Notes under the pieces: generated by a model
The model's input: the letters and a program-made list of their open reading frames with translations, nothing else
The model's database searches: none
Told to the model about the DNA's origin: nothing
DNA from: Chryseotalea sanaruensis
Lineage (GTDB): Bacteria > Bacteroidota > Bacteroidia > Cytophagales > Cyclobacteriaceae
DNA length: 64,000 bases
Assembly (NCBI RefSeq): GCF_003990915.1
Contig: NZ_BHXQ01000002.1
Location: 62,001 to 126,000 of the forward strand
Reading direction: 5' to 3'
Part shown: positions 45,325 to 55,491 of the stretch, one piece after another
Position numbering within the stretch: position 1 is the first letter of the stretch
How the letters are laid out: the number at the start of each line of letters is the position of its first letter
Position numbers and translations under genes: made by a program

Positions 45325-47934
45325 ATGCGTTTTGTAACCAATAAACGACTTCTTGTGAAGATTAATATAGCCTCACTTTGCATCGCTATTGGATTACTCC
45401 TGTCTGGCTGTTCTGCCGAAAGAAATACTGTAACCAGTAAAGCCTTTCACAACCTGGCTTCACATTACAATGGCTATTTCTATGCTGAAGAAGAAATGAC
45501 AAAGGTGGAGCTGGGTTATGCCAAAAGCATGACTGACGATTATAATCGGATTTTGCGTTTATACCCAAAACTCGACTCTACTCAATCTGCATCATACGAC
45601 AAAGAATTGAAAGAGGTTGTGAAGATGGCCTCTCTCGCCATTCAATACCATAAAAATAGTAAGTGGGTTGACGACAGTTATATACTAGTAGGTAAAGCAA
45701 GACTCTACGCACTAGATTGGGGTAATGCCATTCAAACTTTCAAATTTGTTAACACTAACAGTAAGGATAAAGATGCACGCCACCAGGCCATCATAAATCT
45801 AATCAGAACTTTTACTGAACATGGCGAATACAATAATGCAAAAGCTGCAGCTGATTTTCTACAAAAAGAAGAGCTTAACACTGAGAATAAAAAGCAGTTG
45901 TTTTTAGAACGCGCATACCTGGCACAAACCCAAAATGATTTAGATAAAATGGTGTTTAACCTTACTCAGGCTGCTCCCTTACTTCAAAAGAAATCAGACA
46001 GACCAGGAAGAATTTATTTCATTATTGGCCAGGTGTATCAGAAACTTGGCTTTGAAGCACAAGCCTACAATTATTATAGAAAATGTTTGGGTACTCACCC
46101 TGAATATGAGGTGGATTTTTATGCTCGTCTCTACTCAGCCCAAGTAACTGAAATCTCCAGAAGTAGAGATATTTCTACAGCCCGAAAATCTTTTAAGCGT
46201 TTGCTGAAGGATAGTAAGAACAGAGACTTCAAAGACAAAATTTATTATGAAATGGGGCTCTTTGAGCGAAAGCGTGGCAACATTGAGCAGGGTGTAGAAT
46301 ATTTAAATCAAGCTATTAGAATTGGCAACAACAAAAGAGTTGATGGAGAAGCCTACCTGCGTTTGGGTGAAATGAACTACGACAAAAAAAAGTACGAATT
46401 GTCGCAAGCCTATTATGATAGTGCTGTTAAAACACTACCTGTGGATTATGAAGGTATTGCCAGTATAAAAAAGCGACAAGAAATTTTGAACGAATTTGTT
46501 CAGCACCTTACCACAATACGTTGGCAGGATAGCTTACTCGTCCTCTCTCAAATGGACACTGCCGCACTACGCTTGCAAGTTGAGGCAGCAGTAAAAGCCA
46601 GCATGAAGCCTGAGTTAGAGGGGAAGAAAAAGAAAAAATCTAATAGAATTAATATCGAACAAGCACCCACATCAATTTTTGCTACAGATCCTAACGATGC
46701 CGGTAATGAAAACAGCACTTGGTATTTTGCAAATGCCACCGCAGTTGCACTTGGACAAACTGAATTTGCACGCGTGTGGGGTAATATTGCGTTAGAAGAT
46801 AACTGGAGAATTTCGCAACGGGCCACCGCCAGACCTCAAGCATCTATCAATGATGTAGAGGCCCCTCAATCAAACAACAATGCAAACGAATCAACCAATA
46901 GCCAGGCAAGCAACATTGAAACAGCTCTTGTAAAAATTAAAGAACAACTCTTAGATACAGATGAGAAAAAAGAAGCGTCATTAAAGATGATTGAAGAGGC
47001 TTACTATATGCTAGGCGATATCTATTCGCTTAAACTTGAGGAACCAGCCAATGCTATTGAAACATATAACACCTTATTGAAACGGTTTCCAGAAACAGAT
47101 TACAGAGCCGAAGTACTTTATCGATTATATATACTGAATAAAGAAAGTAATCCAGATGGAGCTAATGCCTTTGCGAATATTCTCAAAAGCGATTTTCCCG
47201 AATCATCATGGACCAAAATCTTGTTAAACCCTGATTACCTTACAGAAGCTGGTAAAGTGGCTGTGAGACAAAAAGCTTTATATGCTGTTGCCTACAATTA
47301 CTACACAGGTGACGTTTACGATTCTGCCAATGTAATCCTTCAAAATGCAAAAATGCTTGGACTAAGCACCTTCACTCCCAATCTTGAATTGTTGGAAGCC
47401 CTTGTTAGTGCTAAAACGGAAGGTGTTGAAACCTACAAACAAAAACTGCAGACTTTTACTGAAATCTACCCGGAGCACCAACTGTATGCTTATGCTAAGA
47501 AGCTTTTAGAAGCTGCAGAAAAAAAGTTGATTTCAGAATCAACAACTACCGCAATAAAATACGAAACTGAACTACTGGGACAGCATGTTTTTGTTATTGC
47601 CTTCAATAAACAAGAAGGTCTTTCAGATGCATTACAAAATGCATTACAGGCTTTCAATAAACAGCATTATACACAGCAAAACTTTAGCATGAGCAATACT
47701 AAGCTCACTGAAGACAAATTTATATTCATGATATCTGGCATTTCAGACCGTTTAGCGGCAAAAGCGTATATCAATTTGTTTAATGAGAAGTTAGCCGCAA
47801 TGAATGCACTTAAAAATTATAATTTCAATAATTTTGTTATCTCAGAAGAAAATCTTGACACACTAAAGCGAACCCAGGCACTAAATGAGTACCTCATCTT
47901 CTATAAGCAAAACTATCAAACAGAAAATCAATAG
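45325..47934 (+). CDS. sprE: T9SS lipoprotein PorW/SprE
   Basis: 869 residues, very close to SprE of Flavobacterium johnsoniae. The lipobox is SGC29. The start FHNLASHYNGYFYAEE is the PorW/SprE mark; a long array of TPR-like helical repeats fills the protein (for example LGKARLYALDWGNAIQ-type and ALDWGNAIQTFKFVN, and AYYMLGDIYSLKLEEPANAI), with a final domain (LYAYAKKLLEAA onwards). SprE links the GldK-GldN ring to the Sov translocon in type IX secretion. It lies 5 kb from gldKLMN, the first gene of sprE-PBP1A-uvrC. Confidence 0.92.
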   Translation: MRFVTNKRLLVKINIASLCIAIGLLLSGCSAERNTVTSKAFHNLASHYNGYFYAEEEMTKVELGYAKSMTDDYNRILRLYPKLDSTQSASYDKELKEVVKMASLAIQYHKNSKWVDDSYILVGKARLYALDWGNAIQTFKFVNTNSKDKDARHQAIINLIRTFTEHGEYNNAKAAADFLQKEELNTENKKQLFLERAYLAQTQNDLDKMVFNLTQAAPLLQKKSDRPGRIYFIIGQVYQKLGFEAQAYNYYRKCLGTHPEYEVDFYARLYSAQVTEISRSRDISTARKSFKRLLKDSKNRDFKDKIYYEMGLFERKRGNIEQGVEYLNQAIRIGNNKRVDGEAYLRLGEMNYDKKKYELSQAYYDSAVKTLPVDYEGIASIKKRQEILNEFVQHLTTIRWQDSLLVLSQMDTAALRLQVEAAVKASMKPELEGKKKKKSNRINIEQAPTSIFATDPNDAGNENSTWYFANATAVALGQTEFARVWGNIALEDNWRISQRATARPQASINDVEAPQSNNNANESTNSQASNIETALVKIKEQLLDTDEKKEASLKMIEEAYYMLGDIYSLKLEEPANAIETYNTLLKRFPETDYRAEVLYRLYILNKESNPDGANAFANILKSDFPESSWTKILLNPDYLTEAGKVAVRQKALYAVAYNYYTGDVYDSANVILQNAKMLGLSTFTPNLELLEALVSAKTEGVETYKQKLQTFTEIYPEHQLYAYAKKLLEAAEKKLISESTTTAIKYETELLGQHVFVIAFNKQEGLSDALQNALQAFNKQHYTQQNFSMSNTKLTEDKFIFMISGISDRLAAKAYINLFNEKLAAMNALKNYNFNNFVISEENLDTLKRTQALNEYLIFYKQNYQTENQ

Positions 47935-50212
47935 CTTCCTGCTTCTTGAAAAAAGCTGGTTGAAAAAACTATTTACATGGTTTTGGATATTGTTCCTGGC
48001 TGCTATGATAGGATTCCCTATCTACATCTATTCCGTAAGTATCGACTTATTCGGACTTTTTGGAGGTATGCCTAGTCTTAAAGCTATTGAAAACCCTGAA
48101 AACGATCTTTCTTCAGAAATCATCTCAGCAGATGGTACTTCTCTAGGCCGATATTTCCGCTACAATAGAAGCCAGGCTAGCTATCATGATTTATCTCCCG
48201 AGCTAGTAAACACACTGATTCTATCAGAAGATCATCGCTTTTACCAACACAGCGGTATGGACTTTGTAGCCTACCTCCGTGTTTTGTCGGGAATACTTAC
48301 CCTTAATCCGAAGGGTGGTGGAAGTACAATCACACAACAACTCGCAAAAAATTTATATACACAGAATCCAGATATGGGTCTGGATGGTACTTTTTCAAAA
48401 TTAGGAAAGTATCCACGAAGGGTAATTCAAAAAACTAAAGAGTGGATTATTTCTGTTTATCTGGAACGCAATTTTACCAAAGAAGAAATTCTGGCCATGT
48501 ATTTAAATACAACCACGTTTGGAAATAACACCTATGGTATTAAGGTGGCGGCAGAAACCTATTTCAATAAATCTCCAGATAGTTTAAACATACAAGAGTC
48601 TGCAGTGCTTGTTGGAATGCTCCAAGCAGTAACACGTTTTAATCCTGTTTCAAATCCGGAGAATTCATTTAAGAAAAGGAATGAAGTATTGGCCAAGCTT
48701 TTCAGATATGGCTACATCAAAACAAGAGAAGAATACGATTCTATAAAAGAACTTCCAATAGAATTAACTTATAAGGTGCAAAATCAAAATGAAGGACTAG
48801 CCCCTTACTTCCGTACAGTTATACAAAATGATCTGATGCGTTGGTGCAAAGAGAATGGTTATGACTTATGGGATTCAGGTTTAAAAATTTATACAACCAT
48901 TGACAGCCGCATGCAGCGCTATGCCGAAGAGTCGATGAGAGAACACATGACTTATCTGCAAAAAGATTTTGCACAAAGCTGGGAAGGCAGGGATCCGTGG
49001 ATAGATGATAACTATGCACCTATCAAAGGTTTTCTCGATTCACGGATTAAACAAACCGAAACTTATAAAAGTCTGGTGGCACGTTATGGTGAAAACTCTG
49101 ACTCCTTAAAAATAATGCTGAAGCTTAAAAAACCTATGCGTGTTTTTTCATGGAATGGAGAAAGAGATACTTTGTTTAGCTCAATGGATTCGCTTAACCA
49201 TTATAAAAGGTTTTTACAAGCTGGCTTCATGTCAATGGATGCACATACAGGCGCCATTAAAGCATGGGTTGGTGGCATTGATCACAAATACTTTAAGTAC
49301 GATCACGTAAAACAAGGCAGACGCCAACCGGGATCAACTTTTAAAGCATTCGTTTATGGAACAGCTATTGAAACAGGTTACACACCATGTCAACGTCTGC
49401 CCGATATTTCTCCGAGTTTCGATTTGCCGAGTGGAACCTGGAGACCATTGAATGCTGAAGGTGGTTATGGTGATGGCACACGTTACACCTTGCGTCAAGC
49501 AATGGCACGCTCAATTAACTCAATCTCTGCACAACTTATTCAAAAAGTAGATCCTGTAAATGTTGTTGACTTCGCTAAACGTACTGGCATAACAAGCCCA
49601 TTAGAAGCTGTACCCTCTTTATGTCTGGGTGTTAATGATGTTTCACTTTATGAATTAGTTGGTGCTTATTCAGCGTTTGTAAATCAGGGAATTTATACAA
49701 TCCCCTACTATATAACACGTATTGAAGACAAGCACGGAAATGTTATTGAAGCTTTTACACCAAAAACACGCCAAGCAATGAACGAGCAAACTGCCTATAA
49801 AATGGTTTACATGTTGCAAGGCGGTATTCAAGAAGAAGGTGGTACTTCAAGAGGTTTGCCAAGAGAGCTTAAGATTGATAACGAGATTGGTGGTAAAACC
49901 GGTACAACCGACAATGCCTCTGATGGTTGGTATATGGGTATCTCGAAAGATTTAGTATCAGGTTCATGGGTAGGTGGAGACGAGCGCAGCATTCACTATC
50001 GCTCATGGTCAAGTGGTTCGGGTGGTAAAACTGCAAGACCTATCTGGTCTAACTTTATGATGAAGGTTTATGCAGATGCATCACTTCCTTATAAAAAAGG
50101 GAAATTCAAAACGCCTGACTCGGGTATAGACATTACGTTGGATTGTGAACAATACGAAGTGGTTGAAGATCCTGAGAATACAGAAAGCTGGTCTCAAGAT
50201 GATATTCGTTAA
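47885..50212 (+). CDS. Penicillin-binding protein 1A
   Basis: 775 residues. One N-terminal membrane helix (about 28-52), then the transglycosylase domain with Glu115 in EDHRFYQHSG and STITQQLAKNLY; the transpeptidase has Ser484-x-x-Lys487 in PGSTFKAF, SIN in ARSINSIS, and Lys671-Thr-Gly in GGKTGTTDNA. It builds and cross-links peptidoglycan. The ATG lies 50 bases inside sprE, so its translation is coupled to that gene; uvrC starts three bases after its stop. Confidence 0.94.
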   Translation: MSTSSSISKTIKQKINSFLLLEKSWLKKLFTWFWILFLAAMIGFPIYIYSVSIDLFGLFGGMPSLKAIENPENDLSSEIISADGTSLGRYFRYNRSQASYHDLSPELVNTLILSEDHRFYQHSGMDFVAYLRVLSGILTLNPKGGGSTITQQLAKNLYTQNPDMGLDGTFSKLGKYPRRVIQKTKEWIISVYLERNFTKEEILAMYLNTTTFGNNTYGIKVAAETYFNKSPDSLNIQESAVLVGMLQAVTRFNPVSNPENSFKKRNEVLAKLFRYGYIKTREEYDSIKELPIELTYKVQNQNEGLAPYFRTVIQNDLMRWCKENGYDLWDSGLKIYTTIDSRMQRYAEESMREHMTYLQKDFAQSWEGRDPWIDDNYAPIKGFLDSRIKQTETYKSLVARYGENSDSLKIMLKLKKPMRVFSWNGERDTLFSSMDSLNHYKRFLQAGFMSMDAHTGAIKAWVGGIDHKYFKYDHVKQGRRQPGSTFKAFVYGTAIETGYTPCQRLPDISPSFDLPSGTWRPLNAEGGYGDGTRYTLRQAMARSINSISAQLIQKVDPVNVVDFAKRTGITSPLEAVPSLCLGVNDVSLYELVGAYSAFVNQGIYTIPYYITRIEDKHGNVIEAFTPKTRQAMNEQTAYKMVYMLQGGIQEEGGTSRGLPRELKIDNEIGGKTGTTDNASDGWYMGISKDLVSGSWVGGDERSIHYRSWSSGSGGKTARPIWSNFMMKVYADASLPYKKGKFKTPDSGIDITLDCEQYEVVEDPENTESWSQDDIR

Positions 50213-50214
50213 CA

Positions 50215-51999
50215 ATGAATGACGAAAGTGCAAGAGCGTTAATCAATATCCTGCCGGAATCACCAGGTGTCTACAGATATTATAATGATGTAGATGTACT
50301 CATCTATGTAGGTAAGGCAAAAAATATTCGCAAGCGAGTAAGCAGTTACTTTTCCAAAACAGCTGGCATTAGTAGAAAAACATTAAAGCTTGTTTCTGAA
50401 ATTGAGCGAATCGAGTATACCGTTTCTAACAACGAGTTTGATGCATTATTACTCGAGAACAATCTCATTAAACAAAATCAGCCTAAGTATAATATATTAT
50501 TAAAGGACGATAAAACCTTTCCTTATCTCTGCATACTTAAGGAGCGCTTCCCAAGAATTATCTACACAAGAAAATACATTCCACAACAAGGAGAGTATTT
50601 TGGGCCATTCTCTAGTGTTGTCGCTATGAAGAGTGTCCTGGAACTTGTCCAAAAACTTTATGCCATTCGAACATGTTCACTGTTATTGAGTGAGCAGAAT
50701 ATTAAATCGGAAAAATTTAAAGTCTGCCTCGAGTTTCATTTAGGCAACTGTAAAGGCCCCTGTGTAGGCAATCAGCAAGAGCATGATTATTTGGAAGACA
50801 TTGCACAAGCCAGACATATTCTAAAAGGCAATCTAAGTATTGTTGCCCATTACTTCCAAGAACAAATGGAAGCTTTTGCGGCAGCAATGAATTTTGAGCG
50901 TGCTCAATTTTTTAAAGAGAAGATTTTGTTATTGGAAAAATACCAGAGCAAATCTCTAGTGGTGAACCGCGCAATCACTGATGTTGATGTTATTACCCTG
51001 GTGTCCAACGATAACACGTTATACATTAATTTCTTATTGCTGAAAGAAGGCGCCATTATATTTTCTAAAACAGTATTTGCACAGAAACGTGTTGATGAAG
51101 CAGATGAGGAAGTGTTAAGCACAGTTGCTCAGGAACTTCGTGAGCAGGCTAATAGTCAAAATAAAATTATTCTGAGCAACATACCATTAAGCTTTGTAGC
51201 AGAAGGTGTAGAGAATACAGTGCCTCAGATAGGTGACAAAAAGAAACTAATCACTTTGTCCGTAAAAAACGCACTTGAATTAAAGCGTGAAAAAGAAATA
51301 TCAAAAGAAGGTCGCAAAACCAAAAACAGAGAAGTACTTGAAATTCTGCAAAGTGATCTTCAGTTAAAAACATTGCCCATTGTAATTGAGTGTTTCGACA
51401 ACTCGAATTTTCAGGGTACATCTCCCGTTGCCTCCATGGTACGCTTTGTCGATGGAAAACCTGATAAAAAAGGTTATAGGCACTTTAATATTAAAACCGT
51501 AGAAGGCCCCAATGATTTTGCATCGATGAAAGAAATTGTTGGCCGTAGGTATAAAAGATTAATTGAAGAACAAACTGCCTTGCCTGACCTGATAATTGTT
51601 GATGGGGGTAAAGGGCAACTCAGTAGTGCAGTGGAGGCACTTAAAGAATTGAGCGTTTATGGACGTGTACCCATTGCAGGCATCGCCAAAAGACTGGAAG
51701 AAATATATTTACCAGAAGACACACTTCCGCTTCTCATCAACAAAAAATCGCCAGGATTAAGGCTCATCCAGCAAATGCGAGATGAGGCGCACAGGTTTGC
51801 CATCACTTTTCATCGATTGAAAAGATCTAAAGTGAATAGCAGTTCATCATTAGAAGAAATAGAAGGGCTTGGAAAAAAGACAGCTGAGAAACTATTGAAG
51901 CATTTCAAATCGCTGAAGAAAGTAAAAGCAGCAAGTGTAGAGGAGCTAACGGCACTGGTAGGGCCCAGCATAGCAGAAAAGATAAAACAAGTGCAATAA
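50215..51999 (+). CDS. uvrC: Excinuclease ABC subunit C
   Basis: 594 residues. N-terminal GIY-YIG nuclease domain (SPGVYRYYND and LIYVGKAKNIRKRVSSYF), a UVR motif near residues 200-240, the RNase H-like second nuclease (IECFDNSNFQGTSPVASMV, LIIVDGGKGQL) and a C-terminal HhH pair (LEEIEGLGKKTAEKLLKHF). It makes both cuts in nucleotide excision repair. Co-transcribed with PBP1A and sprE, ends in a bidirectional terminator facing gldN. Confidence 0.96.
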   Translation: MNDESARALINILPESPGVYRYYNDVDVLIYVGKAKNIRKRVSSYFSKTAGISRKTLKLVSEIERIEYTVSNNEFDALLLENNLIKQNQPKYNILLKDDKTFPYLCILKERFPRIIYTRKYIPQQGEYFGPFSSVVAMKSVLELVQKLYAIRTCSLLLSEQNIKSEKFKVCLEFHLGNCKGPCVGNQQEHDYLEDIAQARHILKGNLSIVAHYFQEQMEAFAAAMNFERAQFFKEKILLLEKYQSKSLVVNRAITDVDVITLVSNDNTLYINFLLLKEGAIIFSKTVFAQKRVDEADEEVLSTVAQELREQANSQNKIILSNIPLSFVAEGVENTVPQIGDKKKLITLSVKNALELKREKEISKEGRKTKNREVLEILQSDLQLKTLPIVIECFDNSNFQGTSPVASMVRFVDGKPDKKGYRHFNIKTVEGPNDFASMKEIVGRRYKRLIEEQTALPDLIIVDGGKGQLSSAVEALKELSVYGRVPIAGIAKRLEEIYLPEDTLPLLINKKSPGLRLIQQMRDEAHRFAITFHRLKRSKVNSSSSLEEIEGLGKKTAEKLLKHFKSLKKVKAASVEELTALVGPSIAEKIKQVQ

Positions 52000-52000
52000 A

Positions 52001-52030
52001 AAAGGGAGTGAAATCACTCCCTTTTTCTTT
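52001..52030. terminator. Bidirectional terminator, uvrC and gldN
   Basis: AAAGGGAGTG with loop AAAT and CACTCCCTTT, A-rich on the left and T-rich on the right. The GTGAAATCAC core is shared with the S9 peptidase terminator. Confidence 0.88.
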
Positions 52031-52051
52031 ATACCTATTATAACTATGGGA

Positions 52052-52948
52052 TTAATACTCCCAAAGATTATGTTCCTTTTCCATTAAGAGATTTTCTTGG
52101 CGGTATACTTCATAAACACCCTCAAATCTATTTCCACCACTTGCCTGAATCATACCAATGATATCGATATCATCTGGGTTTTCAACTTTGGTAATGTAAC
52201 CATGGAATAATCTTAACAAAATAGCGTCTGCGAAGTTTTTGTTTTGTGCAGTGTTTTGGCGGTTAAACCAAACTGCCTTCTCCGGATACTGACGGAACTT
52301 TGCTTCCAGGTCTTTATATCTAACAATACCTACTTGCTTGTAGAAGCCAGCTATATCATCAAACACTTGCATAGAGATTGATTGAATATCGTAATAAAGT
52401 CTTGATCTTCTTTTATCGAAAATCAAATCTTCGTTAACAACCAAACGAGTTACATCTCTGGCTTCAAAAGTAAGGGCCATACCTTGTTGTGTAACAGCCC
52501 ACTCACCGTTAGGAGACTCCTCAGGATTTACACCTGTATTATCCACTTGTGCTTCGTAGTTTTTACCGTTAAACTTTCTGATATCACCCTGATAGGTAGC
52601 TTCAGAAGGATTCCATTCCGGATACTCTATCGCCTGATTTCTAACTAGGTTAGCAATTGCTTCCTCCTTTGTAAACTTAGTCTTGAGAGAATCATCTTTA
52701 TAAAGCTCTAACTCACCACTCTTTACTAAGTCAAGCATAAGTTTAGTTACCTCACCATTTCTGGCGAAGAAACCTTTATTTTGCTTTTCTAATAGATCGA
52801 CCTGTCTCCACACCTTTACCTTATAATGTTGCTCATAAAGCGCAATAGGGTCAAGTGAATTAGGGTTATACTGTTTTTCCTCAGGCTGCGCTAAAGCAGC
52901 ACCCGAAGAAAGGGCTAGAACAGCGACAGCAAGAATTCTCTTATTCAT
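52052..52948 (-). CDS. gldN: Gliding motility/T9SS protein GldN
   Basis: 298 residues. Signal peptide (ILAVAVLALSSGAALAQ), then KVWRQVDLLEKQNKGFFARNG, the GldN/PorN start; IEYPEWNPSEATYQGDI and YHGYITKVENPDDIDI follow. GldN forms with GldK the periplasmic ring of the type IX secretion machine. Last gene of sprF-gldKLMN, six bases after gldM. Confidence 0.93.
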   Translation of the reverse strand: MNKRILAVAVLALSSGAALAQPEEKQYNPNSLDPIALYEQHYKVKVWRQVDLLEKQNKGFFARNGEVTKLMLDLVKSGELELYKDDSLKTKFTKEEAIANLVRNQAIEYPEWNPSEATYQGDIRKFNGKNYEAQVDNTGVNPEESPNGEWAVTQQGMALTFEARDVTRLVVNEDLIFDKRRSRLYYDIQSISMQVFDDIAGFYKQVGIVRYKDLEAKFRQYPEKAVWFNRQNTAQNKNFADAILLRLFHGYITKVENPDDIDIIGMIQASGGNRFEGVYEVYRQENLLMEKEHNLWEY

Positions 52949-52954
52949 AATTTA

Positions 52955-54544
52955 TTATTTAACCAATATCTGAACCATGTCAGATGTATTTGTAGGAACA
53001 GTTTCGTCTCCTCCTTTGAAAGTTCTGCGTACAATAGTTTTTGGTTCTATTGAAATAACATCACCAGGACGCAATGCACCAAGACCTTTCAAGTCAATAA
53101 TTTCACTTGAGTAATTAGGAAGCGTACCCACTGCAGTACCACCTCTTACTAAGTAAACATTCATCTGACGAATTCTGAAGTTAGCGTCTTTAGGAACTTC
53201 TTCCTTAAAGTTTGCTTCAGCCTCTGCGTTTACCTTAATCTGAGGTGAGTTTGCACGGATACCTTGCTTAGGATCAATATCACGGCCAGATGCGTCCTTT
53301 GCTATTACACGCGGACGTGGAATAGGCTTCGCTTCAAAATTTACTGAGCCTAGACCAGCACCACCATTAGCCACATTAACTGCGAACTTACGCTGTGAAG
53401 GAATGATAGTAACGATACCGGGCTTATTACCTTTTTGAATTTCAGAACCTGTGCTACTAAAAGTAGGATTGAAAGCTGGGCCAAGGCCACTTACTTCAAA
53501 AGTTACAGCATTACCACAGTTCATATAGAGGCGTGGAGCATTACCTGTAGTTACTTTAATGATAGGTTCAGCCACAAAGTATTCAATTGTACTAGAGAAC
53601 GTAGTGTCTGCTAGTTTAATATCAGCCTTAAATGATTTTTTAGCTAAGCCGGTGGATTTATCATATCCGCCACCACTCGCTACAAATTCCACTTTACCAA
53701 TTGGAATACCTGAAGCAGAAGTAGCGTTGGCCAATTTCGTGCCATCGCGATAAAATTCAGGTGTTACTGCAGATGCGGCTCCAGTGATAAACATTTCAGC
53801 TTCGTACTTAGTACCTGCTACAACTGTAGAAGACTTTGGTAATACCATTGGAACGAATTTATCGAAACGAATAGTACCAACATTAGCATCCGCTGCCAGT
53901 CTGGATAAAGCTTTACTTTCGTACTCCAATACTTCAGTCTGGATCTGGGTAACAGAAGCCAAGGCTGCAATAGGAGGTGTGTTTTCGAACATGAAAGTTC
54001 TGAAGTCTTTATTCGCATGCTTATCGTTGCCTTTAAACATATCAATTTCTTCAGGGGACTTAGTTAGTTTCTCGAATTTTTCTTCAGGACACAATGAGCT
54101 GATTTGCGCAACGTAATCATTAAGAAGCTTTTCAAAACCAACACCATGCGGTGAGCGAGGGTCAATCATCATAGTGGCCACTTTAGAACCGTGGTTATTG
54201 ATGAAATTATCATCGATCTTATCAGTGCCCGAAGCCTTCAGCATTTCTGCCTTAAGGTTGTCGATGCTAGCAAGAGTTGTTTTGGTTAACTCTCTTACTT
54301 TACCTGCATTTTCCTTTGCTTTAAGAACTTTAGGGTTTTGACTTTTCCCTGCTTCTTCGATAATATTATTAAACGTAGTTTGGTTTTTAATATTACCATC
54401 AACAATAAGTTCGTCAAGTGTTGCGTGGATGATGGCAAATTTCTCTAATACGGCACTACTTACCTGGAGAGCCAAAAGGGCTGTGAGCACCAGGTACATC
54501 ATACCAATTAGTTTTTGCCTCGGGGTTTCCTTACCACCTGCCAT
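52955..54544 (-). CDS. gldM: Gliding motility/T9SS motor protein GldM
   Basis: 529 residues. MAGGKETPRQKLIGMMYLVL is the family start; one membrane helix (about 12-35) leads to a long periplasmic region of domains that end VPTNTSDMVQILVK. With GldL it makes the proton-driven motor; the periplasmic arms transmit motion to the GldKN ring. Six bases before gldN, 58 after gldL. Confidence 0.94.
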   Translation of the reverse strand: MAGGKETPRQKLIGMMYLVLTALLALQVSSAVLEKFAIIHATLDELIVDGNIKNQTTFNNIIEEAGKSQNPKVLKAKENAGKVRELTKTTLASIDNLKAEMLKASGTDKIDDNFINNHGSKVATMMIDPRSPHGVGFEKLLNDYVAQISSLCPEEKFEKLTKSPEEIDMFKGNDKHANKDFRTFMFENTPPIAALASVTQIQTEVLEYESKALSRLAADANVGTIRFDKFVPMVLPKSSTVVAGTKYEAEMFITGAASAVTPEFYRDGTKLANATSASGIPIGKVEFVASGGGYDKSTGLAKKSFKADIKLADTTFSSTIEYFVAEPIIKVTTGNAPRLYMNCGNAVTFEVSGLGPAFNPTFSSTGSEIQKGNKPGIVTIIPSQRKFAVNVANGGAGLGSVNFEAKPIPRPRVIAKDASGRDIDPKQGIRANSPQIKVNAEAEANFKEEVPKDANFRIRQMNVYLVRGGTAVGTLPNYSSEIIDLKGLGALRPGDVISIEPKTIVRRTFKGGDETVPTNTSDMVQILVK

Positions 54545-54602
54545 ATTTAATTGAGTTTAGATCTTGTTAACTAAAAATACTAAGACAATGAGCAATGAAA
54601 TA

Positions 54603-55430
54603 TTACTGACCGCTACCTTTCATGGCAGTTAACATGCTGCCGTACACTTTATTAAGTGAAGTCAGGTTGTCAGTTAATTTTCCTAATTCGTTGGTGAACT
54701 TGGCGGTGTTATCACCTACTTTAGAAAGACCATTCATAGCACCTGTTAAGCTTTCATAGAACTTGTTCATGTTCTTAACGTGGCTATCCGCATCCTTTAG
54801 CTCCATCTCATATACTGAGTTAAGCGCTGCAAGGTTCTTGGTAACTTTCTGTACCTGAGCGTGGTATTCGCCAGTATCTTTAGAAGCATCTGCCATTGCA
54901 GAAACGGCCTTCATGGCTGATCCGTAAGAGGCATTCATATCTGACAATGATTTTGAAGCAGTTTGTACGTTTTTAGCGTAATCGTTCGTTGCTACAGCAG
55001 CATTTGCCAAGTTAGACATCTGTGAAGCAGACGTAGCCAAGTTTGTCAAACCTTTTCCAAGGTTATCCAATAAGCCTTGATCAACTTTTGCATTCTTCAG
55101 CATGTCATCTATTCTTAATAGAGCAGAATCACCAGCAGCAGGGGCACCAGCTTTACGCACAGTTGGCGTTGCAGGAGCACCTTCAAAGTCTTCAGACAAT
55201 TCAGGGTAAACTTTTGACCAATCTGGTTCTTTGTGAGGCGGTTCAAAGGCGCTCAGGAAGAAGATCGCTGCTTCAACAAGTAGACCGACCATCAACATTT
55301 GGTCAGCACCTGTTAGGTGAAGAATTTTAAATAAAGCTCCGACAATTACCACGGCTGCACCAATACCGTAAACTTTGGGCATAATGGTTTTAAAGAGAAG
55401 CTCAACAAATCCGCCTTTTTTCTTGCTCAT
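54603..55430 (-). CDS. gldL: Gliding motility/T9SS motor protein GldL
   Basis: 275 residues. Two N-terminal membrane helices (VYGIGAAVVIVGALFKILHL and MLMVGLLVEAAIFFLSAF) followed by a long cytoplasmic helical part. Lys35, His38 and Glu53 match in order the conserved charged residues proposed to carry protons in GldL. It forms the membrane pentamer around two GldM helices. Confidence 0.94.
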   Translation of the reverse strand: MSKKKGGFVELLFKTIMPKVYGIGAAVVIVGALFKILHLTGADQMLMVGLLVEAAIFFLSAFEPPHKEPDWSKVYPELSEDFEGAPATPTVRKAGAPAAGDSALLRIDDMLKNAKVDQGLLDNLGKGLTNLATSASQMSNLANAAVATNDYAKNVQTASKSLSDMNASYGSAMKAVSAMADASKDTGEYHAQVQKVTKNLAALNSVYEMELKDADSHVKNMNKFYESLTGAMNGLSKVGDNTAKFTNELGKLTDNLTSLNKVYGSMLTAMKGSGQ

Positions 55431-55491
55431 TGTAGTATGGGTTTAAATCTGATGTTTAACGTTTTTTAAATATAGAGAGACTTTTTAAATA

